This document shows, piece by piece, positions 7,187 through 14,418 of a DNA stretch of 23,571 bases. Below the pieces are notes generated by a model. It made no database searches, was not told where the DNA came from, and worked only from the letters and a program-made list of their open reading frames with translations. The stretch's first letter is position 1. Each line of letters begins with the position of its first letter. Source of the stretch: a virus; IMG/VR virus record IMGVR_UViG_3300041809_000448, positions 1 to 23,571 of that record. One strand, written 5' to 3'. The translations under genes were made by a program, and so were the position numbers.

Positions 7187-8536
7187 ATGCAACTTACTCA
7201 AGCTCGGGATCTGCGCGAACAGCGAGCCAAACTGGTACAGCAGGCCCGCGATGCGTATGACTCCAAAACCGGCACGCCCGAAGAGCGGAGCGCCAGGTTC
7301 GACAGCATTATGGCGGATGCCGACAGGCTGAAGCCTGAAATCGACCGCGCGGAACGTCTCGAAGCGGCCGAAACCGAAACCCGTTCCAGCGGCGCACCGC
7401 CCCAAGCCGGCCTGCCCTCCGCCGGAAACGACCCGGACGAAGAGACGCGGAAGCGTTACGACCGTGCCTTCACTAACTACCTGCGCTATGGCTTCGATCC
7501 GAAGCCGCAATTCAGTATCATGGGAATCACGCCGGAGGAAAGGGCGATTCTCACGCCGAAACGTCAGAGTGTCCAGGTGGAAGCTCGAGACCTCGGCCCG
7601 CAATATCGCGACATGGGATCGGGCGGCCAGGGCGCCTATCCGGGTGCAACCACGGGCTTCTTTGTCCCGGTTGGATTCACGGACAAAATCACGGAAGCCT
7701 TGAAGTACTACGGCAATATGCTGGCGGAGGCGGAAGTATTCGACACCTCAACCGGACAACCCCTGCCTTTCCCGACTGACAACGACACCTCGATCATTGG
7801 TGAGTTGGTAGGTGAGAATCAGCAGGTCAACGCGCAGGACGTGTCGATTGGTCAGATCATGTTCGGCGCCTACAAATTCAGCTCCAGGTTGGTCAAGGTG
7901 TCCATCGAACTCTTGCAGGACTCGGCGTTCGACTTTGACGCTTTCCTGACCCGCAAGTTCGCCATCCGTCTGGGCCGCATCCTGAACAACAAGTTCACCG
8001 TGGGAACCGGAACCAATCAGCCGACCGGCATTATCACGGCGGCAACCGCCGGCCCAACTGCGGTTGGCTCCTTTGCCAACGACGGAGTAGGCGGAGCCAA
8101 TACCATTGGGTCCGACGATCTGATCGAGCTGGAACATTCGGTCGATCCGCTCTATCGTCCGGGTGCCAAGTACATGATGAACGACCTGACGCTCAAGGTG
8201 CTCAAGAAGCTCAAGGACAAGTTCGGGCGCCCCTTGTGGTTGCCTGGCCTGGCCGTAAAGGAACCGGATACGATCAACAGCTATCCGTTTTCGATCAACA
8301 ACGACATGGCGACGCTGCCGTCTACGGTTGCTTCGCCGCCGGTGCCCTACATCTCAGTGGCTTTTGGGCAGTTAAAGCTCTACGGTATCCGCCGCGTCAA
8401 GGACATGAGCGTGCTGCGTCTGGAAGAGCGTTTCGCTGACTTCGGCCAGGTGGCATTTCTGGCTTTCTACCGCGCCGATGGCAACTTGCTCGATGCGGGC
8501 ACTCACCCGGTAAAATATCTCACCAATCAGTGCTAG
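7187..8536 (+). CDS. Major capsid protein, HK97 fold
   Basis: This 449-residue protein is the main shell subunit. Residues about 1-100 are charged and helical (REQRAKLVQQARDAYD onward), like the HK97 delta domain that acts as internal scaffold. The capsid fold follows: TGFFVPVGFTDKI, the extended E-loop region, FSSRLVKVSIELLQDSAFDF, the GTGTNQPTGIIT segment, YMMNDLTLKVLKKLKDKFGR, and the C-terminal VAFLAFYRADG. Cleavage by the upstream protease is expected near residues 120-135 (TPKRQSVQ). I start at ATG 7187, eight bases after GAGGA; an in-frame TTG at 7037 would add 50 residues unlike a capsid N-terminus. Structured RNA elements flank the gene on both sides. Confidence 0.95.
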   Translation: MQLTQARDLREQRAKLVQQARDAYDSKTGTPEERSARFDSIMADADRLKPEIDRAERLEAAETETRSSGAPPQAGLPSAGNDPDEETRKRYDRAFTNYLRYGFDPKPQFSIMGITPEERAILTPKRQSVQVEARDLGPQYRDMGSGGQGAYPGATTGFFVPVGFTDKITEALKYYGNMLAEAEVFDTSTGQPLPFPTDNDTSIIGELVGENQQVNAQDVSIGQIMFGAYKFSSRLVKVSIELLQDSAFDFDAFLTRKFAIRLGRILNNKFTVGTGTNQPTGIITAATAGPTAVGSFANDGVGGANTIGSDDLIELEHSVDPLYRPGAKYMMNDLTLKVLKKLKDKFGRPLWLPGLAVKEPDTINSYPFSINNDMATLPSTVASPPVPYISVAFGQLKLYGIRRVKDMSVLRLEERFADFGQVAFLAFYRADGNLLDAGTHPVKYLTNQC

Positions 8537-8567
8537 CTCCCGGCATGTCCGGTTGTCTTGCTTGCCT

Positions 8568-8602
8568 CGTGCGGAGATTCGATAGATATCGGTCTCCGCG
8601 CG
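8568..8602 (+). terminator. Strong hairpin after the major capsid gene; terminator, attenuator or mRNA stabiliser
   Basis: GCGGAGA (8571-8577) pairs with TCTCCGC (8593-8599), extended outward by a T-G wobble and two more pairs (8568-8570 with 8600-8602). Inside, CGAT (8580-8583) pairs with ATCG (8588-8591) around an AGAT loop. The result is a long stem with one bulge. The following bases lack a T-run, so full intrinsic termination is doubtful. It lies 31 bases after the capsid stop and 30 before the next gene. Confidence 0.5.
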
Positions 8603-8632
8603 GAACGATTTCCAAAAAACAGGAGAATAAAC

Positions 8633-8998
8633 ATGGCGGAAGTTATCGTTTCAACTTCACCGGACCTTGCGGCCGGTATGAAATGCGTCACCGAGAGCGC
8701 CGCGGGCGCTATCGGAATCACGCGCGGTTTGGTCATTATCATTGCCGGCAGCGGGGTTCAACTTACGCTAGCCGCGCCCGTGGCGGGCCAGGACGATGGT
8801 AAAGAGCTAGAGATCGTTTCCACGACGGGCTTTCAGCATACCATCTACACACCTGCGAATGGCATCAATGGAGCTTACAGAACGTTCACCTTCAGCGGCA
8901 TCATCGGCGCTGCCGTGCGTTTCCGCGCCTACAACGGTGTCTGGTGGGTGGGCGTCACGGCGTCGGCTGCGTCTCCGCCCGAAGGCGGACTCAGTTAA
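8633..8998 (+). CDS. Probable head decoration protein
   Basis: This 121-residue protein follows the major capsid gene, the usual place for a decoration or capsid-stabilising protein. It looks all-beta: a glycine- and valine-rich centre (GLVIIIAGSGVQLTLAAP), then a segment like those in phage fibre and decoration proteins (VAGQDDGKELEIVSTTG, then FTFSGI, then VWWVGV), ending in a short loop-rich tail. It lacks signal peptide or cysteine pattern. ATG 8633 has AGGAG seven bases upstream; an in-frame ATG at 8558 would extend through the hairpin and is rejected. The fold and role are inferred from composition and position; I cannot name the exact family. Confidence 0.7.
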   Translation: MAEVIVSTSPDLAAGMKCVTESAAGAIGITRGLVIIIAGSGVQLTLAAPVAGQDDGKELEIVSTTGFQHTIYTPANGINGAYRTFTFSGIIGAAVRFRAYNGVWWVGVTASAASPPEGGLS

Positions 8999-9034
8999 GT
9001 TCAAACCTCACTCAATGCTTTTCGGGCGGTTCCG

Positions 9035-9127
9035 ATGGCCGTGGTATCGATTGCTCACACAGTCGGCCTTTACGGGCCAGCGCCACTTGCAACGCCGGAG
9101 CCGCCCGATACTTTCCCTTTCCCATGA
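9035..9127 (+). CDS. Possible 30-residue minicistron
   Basis: A short frame begins at ATG 9035 (MAVVSIAHTVGLYG...) and ends in a proline-rich tail; its TGA overlaps the ATG of the next gene as ATGA (9124-9127). The 125-base gap after the decoration gene otherwise holds nothing I recognise. The overlap suggests ribosomes could pass from it to a downstream start that lacks a Shine-Dalgarno site. It may be translated only for coupling. No family is recognisable. Confidence 0.3.
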   Translation: MAVVSIAHTVGLYGPAPLATPEPPDTFPFP

Positions 9128-9339
9128 TTCACGATCTCTGTGATTACTGTTACCGTGAGTTCGGCTATCAGCCTGGACAGAAGACTATCTGTACGAATTG
9201 CGGGCTGGAAAACGTGCGCGAACAAAAAACGGCGACGGTTCCGCCTAAAACTCCGAAGGTTGAGGCTGCCGTGATCGAGGCCGCTGCGGAGCAAGCTACT
9301 TTATTTGGCCGGCTCCAGGGCCGCAAGAAGAGGCGCTAA
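9124..9339 (+). CDS. Small zinc-ribbon protein
   Basis: This 71-residue protein has two CxxC knuckles, CDYC (C6, C9) and CTNC (C23, C26), 14 residues apart, the spacing of a small zinc ribbon. An alanine- and glutamate-rich helix follows, and the tail is strongly basic (GRKKRR), which could bind nucleic acid. The start at ATG 9124 has no Shine-Dalgarno site (CTTTCCC precedes it), but overlaps a minicistron stop. Its TAA is followed directly by the GTG of the adaptor gene. The role in the virion or assembly is unknown. The cysteine pattern and exact abutment with the next gene make it a likely real gene. Confidence 0.65.
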   Translation: MIHDLCDYCYREFGYQPGQKTICTNCGLENVREQKTATVPPKTPKVEAAVIEAAAEQATLFGRLQGRKKRR

Positions 9340-10083
9340 GTGGGATACTGCCGTCAGACATCTTTACCTGCTCAAGAGCCTGTATCGCTCGCGATGCAGC
9401 GTTCGTTCTTGCGCTTGCCATCGAGTTTTACTTCCGAGGATTCCTTACTTACCGGCTTCATTCAGGCGGCGCGCGAAAATGGCGAGATACTGACCGGCAA
9501 GGCTCTGGCGCAACGCAGTTTCACGCAAGTGCTCGACTCGCATCCGTACTACACCGATGCGGTGCAGAGCATGCAGGCCTATCCGCCCGATTACTATTCT
9601 CTGCCGAGATATTCGACTACGCTCTGGAATTACTCGCAGATGATAAAACTCGGTTACTCGCCGGTCATCCGCGTCGATGTGATGACTTACGTTGATAGCA
9701 ATGGCAACACCGAAATGCTGTATCAGGACCGGGACTTTATATTAGACCGGATCACGGAGCCTTCGCGAATTTTCCCGTTGCCCGGCCAGTACTGGCCAGC
9801 GGATCTCTATGTGGCGAACGCCGTACAGATCGACTTTACCGCCGGTTATGATCCCGATCCAACGGCGGTCGATACGCACTTTCTCTCGCCGCCGCAAAGC
9901 CCGCCAAGTCAGCAGCCGGAGTCGGTGATCGTGAGCGGGATTCCGCAGCAGATGATTCTCGGAATTCTGAATCTGGCAGCCTACTGGTGGAATAACCGGG
10001 GCGCGGCTGGCTCGGTACCGGACAACATCGCCAACATTTTCTTAGGTCATGCCATTGTGGACTGGTCGCCGACAAGAGGATAG
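9340..10083 (+). CDS. Head-tail connector (gp6-like adaptor)
   Basis: This 247-residue protein fits the gp6-like adaptor family, whose ring binds below the portal. Typical features are the N-terminal helical part LLTGFIQAARENGEILTGKA with QRSFTQVLD, a beta region with IRVDVM and DRDFILDRI, the AVQIDFTAGY motif, and the C-terminal helix IPQQMILGILNLAAYWWNNR. It is longer than many adaptors because of an N-terminal extension and a proline/serine loop (about residues 180-195). GTG 9340 directly follows the previous TAA, with AAGAGG six bases upstream. The next gene starts after six bases. Position between capsid and head closure agrees. Confidence 0.85.
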   Translation: MGYCRQTSLPAQEPVSLAMQRSFLRLPSSFTSEDSLLTGFIQAARENGEILTGKALAQRSFTQVLDSHPYYTDAVQSMQAYPPDYYSLPRYSTTLWNYSQMIKLGYSPVIRVDVMTYVDSNGNTEMLYQDRDFILDRITEPSRIFPLPGQYWPADLYVANAVQIDFTAGYDPDPTAVDTHFLSPPQSPPSQQPESVIVSGIPQQMILGILNLAAYWWNNRGAAGSVPDNIANIFLGHAIVDWSPTRG

Positions 10084-10089
10084 GATGCC

Positions 10090-10287
10090 ATGACGGTTCG
10101 CGAATTGAAAGAGAAGTTGCCGGAAACTGATGTTACAGAATTGAAGGATGGCGTGCGGTACATTCTTCGACTTCCGGACTCAGCTCGCTCTTATGATATT
10201 GATCGCGCCCGGCAAGTTGTTGCTGAGTTTGGATTGAACGCGCTTGTGGTGCCTCATAGTGTCGAGTTGTTTGAAATCGTGGAATAG
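10090..10287 (+). CDS. Small conserved-looking phage protein of unknown role
   Basis: This 65-residue, charged protein (MTVRELKEKLPETDVTELKDG...) looks like a compact alpha/beta fold, with a helix at the start, a beta strand GVRYILRL, a helix DIDRARQVVAEFGL and a closing strand. I do not recognise the family. AGAGGA lies eight bases upstream of ATG 10090. The gene fits exactly between adaptor and head closure, with its TAG directly before the next ATG. Small proteins at this place in other phages are often assembly factors or connector parts; that is only a positional guess. Confidence 0.7.
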   Translation: MTVRELKEKLPETDVTELKDGVRYILRLPDSARSYDIDRARQVVAEFGLNALVVPHSVELFEIVE

Positions 10288-10671
10288 ATGCCCCGGCGCC
10301 CGGTGGTTTCCTTTGTCGGTGGATGGCCCACGCTCGATGTGGGACGTTTGGTTCATGCGATTACCATCTACCAGCAGCAGATGCAAAGCCCTCCCGAGTA
10401 TGACGCCGCGGGCATGGTGGTTCCATGGAGTCCGATTGCCACGGCAATGGCGGCCATCGAGATCATGCGCGGAACGGATGTGATCCGCTCCGGTCAAGCG
10501 ACCTCTCAATTATTCATCGAAGTTACTCTGTGGTGGCAGCCGGGAATCGAACCGAACATGCAGATAGTCTCGGACAACTGCAGCACCTATATCATTCAGT
10601 CCGTCGAAAACGTGAATGAGCGGAATGTGGTATTGCGTTTGAACTGCCTGGGCCTCGGTGCGAACGTATGA
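10288..10671 (+). CDS. Head closure (head-tail joining) protein
   Basis: This 127-residue protein resembles the SPP1 gp16 / HK97 head-closure family, which plugs the connector and offers the tail-binding surface. It has a small beta-barrel pattern: VVPWSPIATAMAAIEIMRG in the middle, then LFIEVTLWWQPGI, MQIVSDNCSTYIIQSVENV and the closing VVLRLNCLG strand. It lacks the usual longer N-terminal segment. The start is ATG 10288 directly after the upstream TAG; its TGA overlaps the ATG of the first glycosyltransferase (ATGA, 10668-10671). The overlap shows that the sugar-transferase cassette is translated as part of the head-tail operon. Confidence 0.78.
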   Translation: MPRRPVVSFVGGWPTLDVGRLVHAITIYQQQMQSPPEYDAAGMVVPWSPIATAMAAIEIMRGTDVIRSGQATSQLFIEVTLWWQPGIEPNMQIVSDNCSTYIIQSVENVNERNVVLRLNCLGLGANV

Positions 10672-11321
10672 ACGGGCCTCTGGTTACGTGCGTTTGTATC
10701 ACCCGCAACCGGCGCGCATGGCTCCCGCAGGCGATTGCCTGTTTTGAATTGCAGACGTATGTCAACCGGGAACTGCTTATCGTGGCGGATGGCGAAGACG
10801 TGAGCGATCTCATTTCTAGCGAAGATTCGCGGATTCGCCTGCTTTGCTGTGGAACGCCGCTTTTAATTGGTCCGAAACGGAACTGGGCAAACGAACGCGC
10901 GCAAGGTGAGCTGATAGCTCACTGGGACGATGACGATTATTCCGCTCCCGGAAGACTCACGGACCAGGTTGCGCGGCTTGAGCAGACAGGCGAGGCGGTC
11001 ACCGGCTACTACTCGATGAAGTTTACCGATGGAGTGAATTGGTGGAGGTATGTCAATTCTTCACTGGATTCAGGACATGCTCTTGGAACCTCGCTTCTGT
11101 ATCGCCGGGAATACTGGGAATCGCATCCTTTCGGGGATTTCAAAACTGGCGAGGATCAGATTTTCAGCGTCCGGGCGCATCAGGAAAATCAACTCACTGC
11201 CGCCGATGCATCGAGCGACCTGGAGCCGCGATGCACTGCGCAAGATCTGATGTATGGGTCCATCCATGCCGGGAACACCTCGAAAAAGAATACCGAATGC
11301 GCGGTCTGGAGGAAACTGTGA
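10668..11321 (+). CDS. Glycosyltransferase family 2, first of five
   Basis: This 217-residue protein has a GT-A fold of the family 2 type. The N-terminal strand-loop VTCVCITRNR and ELLIVADGED are the nucleotide-sugar binding part. GPKRNWANERAQGELIAHW leads into D87-D88-D89-D90 (DDDDYSAP), the metal-binding DxD motif. The C-terminal GEDQIF segment holds the likely catalytic acid, and SIHAGNTSKKN is a common tail of phage and bacterial members. It is short and has no membrane segment, so it is probably cytoplasmic. The ATG overlaps the head-closure stop, and its TGA overlaps the next GTG. Donor sugar and acceptor cannot be told from sequence. Confidence 0.9.
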   Translation: MNGPLVTCVCITRNRRAWLPQAIACFELQTYVNRELLIVADGEDVSDLISSEDSRIRLLCCGTPLLIGPKRNWANERAQGELIAHWDDDDYSAPGRLTDQVARLEQTGEAVTGYYSMKFTDGVNWWRYVNSSLDSGHALGTSLLYRREYWESHPFGDFKTGEDQIFSVRAHQENQLTAADASSDLEPRCTAQDLMYGSIHAGNTSKKNTECAVWRKL

Positions 11322-12019
11322 GCGTCTGGTTTGCGATTCCTTCGGCGCGTCCCGCCCATGAAGTGGAAGATCGTCTGCGTCTCTGGCGAGAGCGCGGTTA
11401 CAAGATTGCTTTGTTTTGCGATGTCAAGCGCTCGCATATGCCCGTTGCGGAGATTCTGCTGATCGGTGAGTACCTGGGATACGCCCTGGCCGTGAATGCG
11501 CTGGTGGCTGAAATTCTTTGCCGCGATTCGGACGCTGCATGGGTTGTGACCGGCGGCGATGATACCGACCCAGATAACTCCCATATGGCGCGAGAAATTG
11601 CGGAAGAGTGCTCGAAGCACTTTACGGGTACTTTCGGCGTCATGCAGCCCACGGGGGATCGTTGGGATGGCGGCTGTATTGACCGGATCTGCGGCTCTCC
11701 GTGGTTGGGCCGGGAATTCTGTGAGCGCGCCAATCAAGGCCGTGGCCCTCTCTGGTACGAATATACGCATATGTTTGTGGACGAGGAGTTACAAAACGTC
11801 GCTATCGGTTTGGGAATCTTATGGCAGCGGCCGGATCTAACTCACATCCATCATCACTTCTGCCGAGTAGGGGATCGAGTTGATTGGGCGCGCGGGCGTC
11901 AGGCAATGCCCGAATTTTTGCGCGAAGCCAACAGCCTCGCCCATTGGGAAAAGTTCCGCGCGTTGTTTCAAGCGCGCAGGGCGGCCGGCTTCCCCGGTTC
12001 GGAGCCGCTGCCCGCATGA
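11318..12019 (+). CDS. Glycosyltransferase-like protein, second of five
   Basis: This 233-residue protein from GTG 11318 looks like a compact GT-A transferase. It opens VWFAIPSARPAHEVEDRL with a strand YKIALFCDV, continues through VNALVAEILCRDSDAAWVV to the acidic GGDDTDPDN motif (D81, D82, D84), the likely metal and sugar-nucleotide site. The later parts GVMQPTGDRWDGG, SPWLGREFCERAN and WYEYTHMFVDEEL, then HIHHHF, resemble the acceptor half. The GTG start overlaps the first transferase's TGA (GTGA) with GGAGG six bases upstream. The frame is also open upstream to 11039, but that part overlaps the first transferase. I recognise the fold, not the enzyme. Confidence 0.82.
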   Translation: MSVWFAIPSARPAHEVEDRLRLWRERGYKIALFCDVKRSHMPVAEILLIGEYLGYALAVNALVAEILCRDSDAAWVVTGGDDTDPDNSHMAREIAEECSKHFTGTFGVMQPTGDRWDGGCIDRICGSPWLGREFCERANQGRGPLWYEYTHMFVDEELQNVAIGLGILWQRPDLTHIHHHFCRVGDRVDWARGRQAMPEFLREANSLAHWEKFRALFQARRAAGFPGSEPLPA

Positions 12020-12069
12020 AGGGTCCACAAGAAATGGAGAAACACATTCCGGCGCGGCCCCGCTCTTAA
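12016..12069 (+). CDS. Possible 17-residue minicistron bridging two transferases
   Basis: ATG 12016 overlaps the stop of the second transferase as ATGA and gives a 17-residue basic peptide (MKGPQEMEKHIPARPRS) ending in TAA at 12067-12069, seven bases before the next ATG. That next start has no Shine-Dalgarno site, so this short frame may serve to carry ribosomes across the gap. It has no recognisable function as a peptide. Confidence 0.25.
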   Translation: MKGPQEMEKHIPARPRS

Positions 12070-12076
12070 ATCCCCC

Positions 12077-12703
12077 ATGAATAACCTGAAGCAATTGACG
12101 CTGGTCGTAGTTGGCAAGGATGAATCCAGCTTGCGCCGATTCGATCTCGCTCACATCGGCGCTGCGGAGTGCGTGCTGCTGGTCAACTACAGCAAGGTTC
12201 CGCTATCAGTAATCGGTAATCGCTTCCTCGATGCCTGTCTTCCCTTATTCGGTATGGTCCATGCGGATGTCTCTTTTGGTCCGACCGCCCTCGATGTTTT
12301 CGCCGATGCCGTTGAATCTGGAAACGTTTGCGGCGTGGTGGGCTGGAACTGCGATCTAAAACCGGGAGATCCGGGAGCTAATCCGGGAGACAAGGGAGGC
12401 CGCGCTGGCGAGGTATGGTGCTATCAGAACCCCGGTCCGGTTTCTACGCTCGATTCCGCCGCCGTGTTTTTCCGCCGCGATTTGGAATTGCGTTTTGATG
12501 AGAAGACTTTTGATGGCTTCCACTGTCACGTGGAAGACCTCTGTATTCAAGCCTCCGAGCGCGGCATTCCAGTTGCTGTGCCGTCTGCGAACGCAACCCA
12601 TAACTCAGCGTTGAATCCGCCAGCCGAATGGCGTAGCGATTACGATGTCTACTACCGGCGGCTCAAACAGAAATGGCCGCACGTGAGATTTGGAGTCACA
12701 TAG
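12077..12703 (+). CDS. Glycosyltransferase-like protein, third of five
   Basis: This 208-residue protein looks like a trimmed family 2 transferase. The first strand LTLVVVGKDESSL, the HADVSF segment with D64 (possible DxD equivalent), and STLDSAAVFFRRDLELRF, followed by FDEKTFDGFHCHVEDLCIQA, match the acceptor half of such enzymes, where the HVEDLC acid would be catalytic. A proline/glycine loop (GDPGANPGDKGG, about 97-108) is unusual. The start ATG 12077 has no Shine-Dalgarno site and is preceded by ATCCCCC. The gene ends TAG two bases before the next possible start. The fold call is fairly safe; substrate and activity are not. Confidence 0.78.
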   Translation: MNNLKQLTLVVVGKDESSLRRFDLAHIGAAECVLLVNYSKVPLSVIGNRFLDACLPLFGMVHADVSFGPTALDVFADAVESGNVCGVVGWNCDLKPGDPGANPGDKGGRAGEVWCYQNPGPVSTLDSAAVFFRRDLELRFDEKTFDGFHCHVEDLCIQASERGIPVAVPSANATHNSALNPPAEWRSDYDVYYRRLKQKWPHVRFGVT

Positions 12704-12706
12704 TAT

Positions 12707-13522
12707 GTGGACGATGGCAGGTACACATCGGAGTACCCGGTCGCTCTTTGGGCGTGTCACATTGAAGTTGCGCGGACTCTTCGAAAGCCGATGAACGTGC
12801 AAATTACCACCGTCGGCTGGACCGGCTGGTACCCGCGCGGCGTGGCGAGAATGCAGGAGCATTTTGAGCGACTGTCGCCCGGCTATCGAGTTACGCCTTG
12901 GGTGAGTGAGTTGCCGCCCGGCGCTCCGTTTTCGGAGGGAGACTACACCGGCTATTGCGCGAAGCCTTACGCTCTGTGGCATCTCATGAACGAAGGTGCG
13001 GACATTGGCATTCTGCTCGATGCCTCGTACTTCCCAATTCGAGATATTACGCCACTGGTCGATCACATCGCAAGCGTCGGCTATTACATGACGCCCGATG
13101 GATACACGCTTGGGCAGTGGATGAGCGAACGGATGCTTGAAGGATTTGGGCTGAACCGTGAAGATACACTCGGCTGGCCGGGCTGTGCTTCCGGTTGTGT
13201 GGGAATCGACTTCCGGCGCAGCAAGGGCCGCTCTCTGGTGAATGAGTGGTGCGCGGCGTGGCCGCTGTTCGCTGGCTTTCATTCGAACGAAAAAGCGGCC
13301 GATCAGTCTCACTCCTACCGGAATGTGGGCTGGGTATCGGACGATCCGCGCGTGCTAGGTCACCGGCAGGATCAGAGCGCGTTAGTCGTAATCGCGCGTC
13401 GGCTCGGTATGACGGACTATTTCACGGCTCCGCATTTCGCGGCTTACTCGGCATCGCATAAGGACTGCATCGAGTGCTGCCGCGCGACCGAGGACACGGT
13501 TTTACTTTGCGAGGGCATGTGA
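12707..13522 (+). CDS. Glycosyltransferase-like protein, fourth of five
   Basis: This 271-residue frame contains a second type of GT-A-like domain. YCAKPYALWHLMNEGADIGI followed by LLDASYFPI (D105) is like the acidic strand of nucleotide-sugar transferases that move capsule or lipopolysaccharide sugars, but the second acid of DxD is replaced by serine. HRQDQSALVVIARRLGM is the common DQSAL helix. I list GTG 12707, which has GGAG 11 bases upstream. An in-frame ATG at 12791 (MNVQITTVGW) would give 243 residues and also starts at a sensible strand. A separate 29-residue frame from ATG 12705 ends there as ATGA. The stop overlaps the fifth transferase as GTGA. Confidence 0.72.
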   Translation: MDDGRYTSEYPVALWACHIEVARTLRKPMNVQITTVGWTGWYPRGVARMQEHFERLSPGYRVTPWVSELPPGAPFSEGDYTGYCAKPYALWHLMNEGADIGILLDASYFPIRDITPLVDHIASVGYYMTPDGYTLGQWMSERMLEGFGLNREDTLGWPGCASGCVGIDFRRSKGRSLVNEWCAAWPLFAGFHSNEKAADQSHSYRNVGWVSDDPRVLGHRQDQSALVVIARRLGMTDYFTAPHFAAYSASHKDCIECCRATEDTVLLCEGM

Positions 13523-14418
13523 AGCTGATCGCCGGGATGCTTGCGCGCAACGAAAGCTGGGCTCTCGGTATGACCGCCCGCGCTGTGCTTCAGTGGTGCG
13601 ATGAGCTAATCATCCTCGATCACGCGAGCACGGACGATACGCGATTGATTGCGATGCAAGTCGCCTGGGAGCATCCGAAGCGTGTCGCGGTTCTATATGA
13701 GCCTTCGCCGGTCTGGGAAGAGATGCGCCACCGGCAGCGGATGCTCGACACGGCGCGCGAACACGGAGCCACGCATTTTGCGATTGTGGACTCTGACGAA
13801 ATTCTCACTGCGAATCTGCTGCCGAAGATCCGCGGTTACGTCGAAGAGACGCCCGCCCGTTCGATCCTGATGTTGCCCTGGGTGTGTCTGGCGCGCGGGC
13901 CCGAGCGCTATTACTCTTCGGGTATCTGGTATCGGAACTGGGTGGTTACGGCGTTCCAGGACGCCCCGCAGCTCAACTGGTCCGCATCCATTCGTGGTGG
14001 CTATGACTTCCATCAGCGGAGCCCGTTCGGATGTGCCTGGGGAATTCATCGTCCGGTTGACCAGGCGCTATCAAATCACCAGGGTGGATTGATGCACCTG
14101 CAATTCGTTAACGAGCGCCGGCTGAAGGCGAAGCAATATCTGTATCAGCTCACCGAACGGCTGCGCTGGCCCGGTCGCGAGCCGGTGTCCGCGGTAGTGG
14201 CGCGTTACCGCCCTGCGATTGTGCAGAGCGACCCGTTTGTGGTATCGACCGCGCCCGCGCCGATTGCCTGGTGGGGCGGTTACAGTAATCTGTTACCGCA
14301 CTTTCATGCTGCCCAGGAGCCTTGGCAAATCGCGGAGATTTCCCGGTTGCTGCGCGAGAAGCCGGAACTTGCCGTCGGTCTCGATGATTTCGGGTTGCGC
14401 GCGGAGATGGCGGCGTGA
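13519..14418 (+). CDS. Glycosyltransferase family 2, fifth of five
   Basis: This 299-residue enzyme is a clear family 2 transferase. It opens IAGMLARNESWAL with LIILDHASTDDT, the nucleotide-sugar binding motif of the type seen in LgtF-like enzymes, and has the DxD motif IVDSDEIL (D91, D93). The central RYYSSGIWYRNWV and HLQFVNERRLKAKQYLYQ segments fit the acceptor half, and a C-terminal extension of about 90 residues is helical. No membrane segment is seen. The start is GTG 13519, overlapping the previous TGA; an upstream in-frame ATG at 13474 lies within the previous gene. Its own stop overlaps the tail-terminator start (GTGA, 14415-14418), tying the cassette to tail genes. Confidence 0.9.
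   Translation: MKLIAGMLARNESWALGMTARAVLQWCDELIILDHASTDDTRLIAMQVAWEHPKRVAVLYEPSPVWEEMRHRQRMLDTAREHGATHFAIVDSDEILTANLLPKIRGYVEETPARSILMLPWVCLARGPERYYSSGIWYRNWVVTAFQDAPQLNWSASIRGGYDFHQRSPFGCAWGIHRPVDQALSNHQGGLMHLQFVNERRLKAKQYLYQLTERLRWPGREPVSAVVARYRPAIVQSDPFVVSTAPAPIAWWGGYSNLLPHFHAAQEPWQIAEISRLLREKPELAVGLDDFGLRAEMAA

Noticed and set aside
8558-8632. Extension of the decoration gene from ATG 8558
   Set aside because: It runs through a long hairpin; ATG 8633 has a proper AGGAG site.
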